From Bacteroidales bacterium (GTDB lineage: Bacteria > Bacteroidota > Bacteroidia > Bacteroidales > WCHB1-69), in contig JAITUN010000193.1 in the NCBI GenBank assembly GCA_031286285.1, forward strand, positions 1 through 60,315: a stretch of DNA of 60,315 bases, read 5' to 3'. Both the position numbers and the translations under genes were made by a program. The stretch's first letter is position 1, and each line of letters starts with the position of its first letter. Of this stretch, positions 58,265 to 60,315 are shown in pieces. The notes beneath the pieces were generated by a model that did not search any database, was not told where the DNA came from, and saw nothing but the letters and a program-made list of their open reading frames with translations.

Positions 58265-59461
58265 TTACCTGTCCTCAATATTCTTCAACTCATCCAAACT
58301 ATAACTAATCCCTTCATCAATTTTCTTTTGGTTAACCACAGCAAATTCTTCTAAAGTTTCGGGGCGTTTTCCGTTTTTGTTCATCTCAATAATTTGATTA
58401 ACTTTCTCTAAGGGAATGGCGAAAATGGTGGAGTTATCATCAACATAATGATACCAAACCACTTTTTTCATAATATCAATTTTATTAAAGAATCCTTTCC
58501 CTTTTTTAGTCAACAGATGTACATTAGGCTGCGGGAATGTTTTCATCTCTTCTAAGTATGTTTCTTGTTCAAAGTTAAGGCAACATTTCAGTTTTCCACA
58601 CATGCCTGCTAATTTTTGCGGGTTTAAAGTAAGTTGCTGGGTGCGGGCGGTAATTGTTGAAACAGACTGGAAACCTGTGAGCCACGATGCGCAGCAAAGT
58701 TCTCTGCCACAGGTACCCAATCCGCCCAATCTAGCTGCTTCCTGGCGTACCCCAATCTGCCGCATCTCTATTCGTATCTTAAACTGCTCTGCTAATATCT
58801 TTATTAATTCTCGAAAGTCAACCCTGTCTTCTGCTGAATAGTAAAAAATAGCCTTTGTTCCATCTCCCTGATATTCAACATCGTTTACTTTCATTGCCAA
58901 GTTTAAATCCCAGGCAATATAGCGCGAAGAGAGCATTGTTGTATTCTCCAAATCTATAGTAGAAATCCATTTGTCAATATCGGCTACCCTTGCATGGCGA
59001 TATAACTTTTTTGTAACATCTTCTTGTTTGTTCCTTTTTTTTGCTAACTGTTTTTTTACAGTAAGTCCTGTTAAAGAAATGATTCCGATATCATGCCCTG
59101 TTTGTGCTTCTACAGCAACTATATCTCCCACTTTATATTCCCCCTCTTCAGGAAGAATGAAAAAATCTTTGTGGCTATTTTTAAACCGAACTTCACAAAT
59201 GGGGAAATCTTTATACGTGGGAGCAATATCTAATTCCCCTATCCAATCGTGTGTGGCTAATTTACAGCAACTTATTCTATATTTTCTACAATGATGCTCG
59301 TCAATTTCGGGTGGCTCAGTAAGGCCACGAGTATGAAACGTATTTTCTGATACCTTTTTTGCCTCCTCAGTAATAGGAACTCGGATATCTAAATCTAAAT
59401 ATTGTTCTAAATTTTCGCCTTGCGAAAAATCTTTATCATCAAATCTGTCAATTTTACCCAT
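58265..59461 (-). CDS. ricT: PSP1/RicT (YaaT)-family iron-sulfur protein
   Basis: 398 residues. The PSP1 domain holds the Cys-rich signature GGLGTCGRELCCASWL followed by AGMCGKLKCCLNFEQ, the cysteines that bind Fe-S clusters in RicT. In Firmicutes RicT works with RicA and RicF in RNA processing and sporulation. Bacteroidota carry it widely, often next to gldH, which is not seen here. An extra N-terminal region (1-60) and C-terminal tail flank the domain. It diverges from the DivIC-like gene and converges on the riboflavin kinase. Confidence 0.88.
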   Translation of the reverse strand: MGKIDRFDDKDFSQGENLEQYLDLDIRVPITEEAKKVSENTFHTRGLTEPPEIDEHHCRKYRISCCKLATHDWIGELDIAPTYKDFPICEVRFKNSHKDFFILPEEGEYKVGDIVAVEAQTGHDIGIISLTGLTVKKQLAKKRNKQEDVTKKLYRHARVADIDKWISTIDLENTTMLSSRYIAWDLNLAMKVNDVEYQGDGTKAIFYYSAEDRVDFRELIKILAEQFKIRIEMRQIGVRQEAARLGGLGTCGRELCCASWLTGFQSVSTITARTQQLTLNPQKLAGMCGKLKCCLNFEQETYLEEMKTFPQPNVHLLTKKGKGFFNKIDIMKKVVWYHYVDDNSTIFAIPLEKVNQIIEMNKNGKRPETLEEFAVVNQKKIDEGISYSLDELKNIEDR

Positions 59462-59553
59462 AAAAATCTATAATTCTCAATTAAGATGCAAAGAAACGTT
59501 TTTAATTTGATTTTTTTTATTTTCGCAGTTCAATTTTTATTAAAAAAAACATT

Positions 59554-59835
59554 ATGAATAGTAAATTTGTAGCCATTATTAGCATTATAACAGTTGTTTT
59601 CTTTTTTGTATATTTACTCCTCTTTTCAGCAAACAATATCTATATGCATAGAGAATTGAATTCGAAAATTAAGCAGTTAGAAGAAAATATCTCAAATACT
59701 AAAAATCAAATTAACAATATTTACACTTTTGAACAAGTTAAAAATGACACTGAGGGGAAATTAGAAAAGTATGTTCGCGAACAGATGAACCTCCAACGTG
59801 CTAATGAGGATGTGTATGTGGTGGTGTATGAGTGA
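59554..59835 (+). CDS. FtsB/DivIC-family septum protein
   Basis: 93 residues. One transmembrane helix (~7-27), a coiled coil (~32-60) and a short C-terminal segment EKYVREQMNLQRANEDVYVVV matching the family's E-K-x-x-R-E...E-D-x-x-V pattern. Bitopic division proteins of this type link the FtsQ-like and FtsL-like subunits at the septum. No other division gene is adjacent. Its TGA stop is directly followed by a heptamer array. Confidence 0.78.
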   Translation: MNSKFVAIISIITVVFFFVYLLLFSANNIYMHRELNSKIKQLEENISNTKNQINNIYTFEQVKNDTEGKLEKYVREQMNLQRANEDVYVVVYE

Positions 59836-59910
59836 GGTTTAAGGTTTAAGGTTTAAAGTTTAAAGTTTAAAAATTTAAAAATTTAAAGATTTAAAAATTT
59901 AAAGATTGAG
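59836..59910. repeat. Heptamer array changing to octamers (5 x 7 bp + 5 x 8 bp)
   Basis: GGTTTAA three times and AGTTTAA twice (59836-59870), then AAATTTAA, AAATTTAA, AGATTTAA, AAATTTAA, AGATTGAG (59871-59910) as 8-bp units. It starts directly after the DivIC-like stop and runs into the last codons and stop of the histidine kinase on the other strand. Confidence 0.88.
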
Positions 59911-60315
59911 GTCTTTTTTTAAACTAAACAGGAACTCCAACCCGCCGTTCTCTTTGTTTCTTGCTCTGATATGCCCTTTGTGAAAGAGTACTGCGTTTTT
60001 TACAATGGACAACCCAAGACCCGAGCCGCCCGACTCGCGGGTGCGCCCCTCGCCGATACGGTAGAAACGCTCGAAAAGCCTGTCCAAATGCTTCTCATTT
60101 GAAATCCCAACCCCATCATCAGAGAAAGAGAAATGACAATATTGCTTGTCTTGAAATCCTAATATTTGGATATGAATATTCTCGCCGGCATAACAAATAA
60201 CGTTGTCCATCAGATTGCGAAAAATAGAATAAAGCAGGTTTTGATTACCATAAACCACAAGATTTTCGGGCAGATCCCATTCCATCTCCATCCCTTTCTC
60301 TTTCAACACTACTTG
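59899..60315 (-). CDS. Sensor histidine kinase, C-terminal ATPase part (cut by window edge)
   Basis: The frame is open to the right edge, so the GTG at 60309 is not a start. About 138 residues are visible. HATPase motifs: N box in FRNLMDNVICYAG, G1 DDGVGI, F box LFERFYRIGEGR, G2 GGSGLGLSIVKN. The HisKA domain, sensor domain and response-regulator partner would lie outside the window. It could be one of several two-component kinases; the sequence shown does not decide which. Confidence 0.9.
   Translation of the reverse strand, partial: QVVLKEKGMEMEWDLPENLVVYGNQNLLYSIFRNLMDNVICYAGENIHIQILGFQDKQYCHFSFSDDGVGISNEKHLDRLFERFYRIGEGRTRESGGSGLGLSIVKNAVLFHKGHIRARNKENGGLEFLFSLKKDLNL

Overview
The window comes from a low-GC member of the Bacteroidota, probably an environmental or host-associated Bacteroidia. 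The signs are a contiguous type IX secretion (T9SS) core (porP-gldK-gldL-gldM-gldN), cargo proteins with type A and type B T9SS sorting domains, SprB-like adhesin repeats, Bacteroidota-type SecA and ParE, many -7 boxes of the TAnnTTTG type, and starts that lack Shine-Dalgarno sequences. No tRNA, rRNA, insertion sequence, prophage or CRISPR array was seen.

Layout. Positions 1-17134 hold a surface-adhesin operon. It has a 5'-truncated protein with a dockerin-like C-terminus, a 2,960-residue protein with six tandem ~1 kb units of SprB-like modules, a 1,705-residue protein with PKD-like repeats and a type A sorting domain, an OmpA-type outer membrane protein, and a strong terminator. 17211-18752 is a type B T9SS cargo. 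18930-33151 holds housekeeping genes: riboflavin synthase, RseP, a membrane protein, PepD, a TolC-like protein, carbamate kinase, a DUF349 protein, SecA and ParE. 33242-37670 has an aminotransferase overlapping a Fic protein, diaminopimelate dehydrogenase and serine hydroxymethyltransferase. 37872-42764 has a TlpA-like lipoprotein, a beta-helix lipoprotein, a Tyr/Trp-rich low-complexity lipoprotein and a PHP phosphatase. 42826-45316 has TadA and ThrS. 45393-51642 is the T9SS core operon. 51709-60315 has a MATE transporter, an M49-like metallopeptidase, AroA, DnaA, a stand-alone riboflavin kinase, RicT, a DivIC/FtsB-like protein and a partial histidine kinase.

How the parts fit. The T9SS genes encode the machine that would export the large adhesin carrying a type A domain and the type B cargo. 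In the first operon, two proteins share an N-terminal beta-sandwich domain that resembles cohesins, and two share a C-terminal module ending in a dockerin-like duplicated calcium loop. This suggests a chain of giant surface proteins held by cohesin-dockerin-like contacts. That is inference, not proof.

The most unusual feature is a family of intergenic arrays with a strict 7-bp period. Nine were found, each at the 3' end of at least one gene and none between divergent genes. The unit sequence drifts within an array (for example TAGTGAG, then TTACGAG, then CAAAATT) while the register holds. The gldL-gldM gap is exactly 16 heptamers, from the stop codon to the base before the next ATG. Several genes end inside such arrays and take their stop codon from them.
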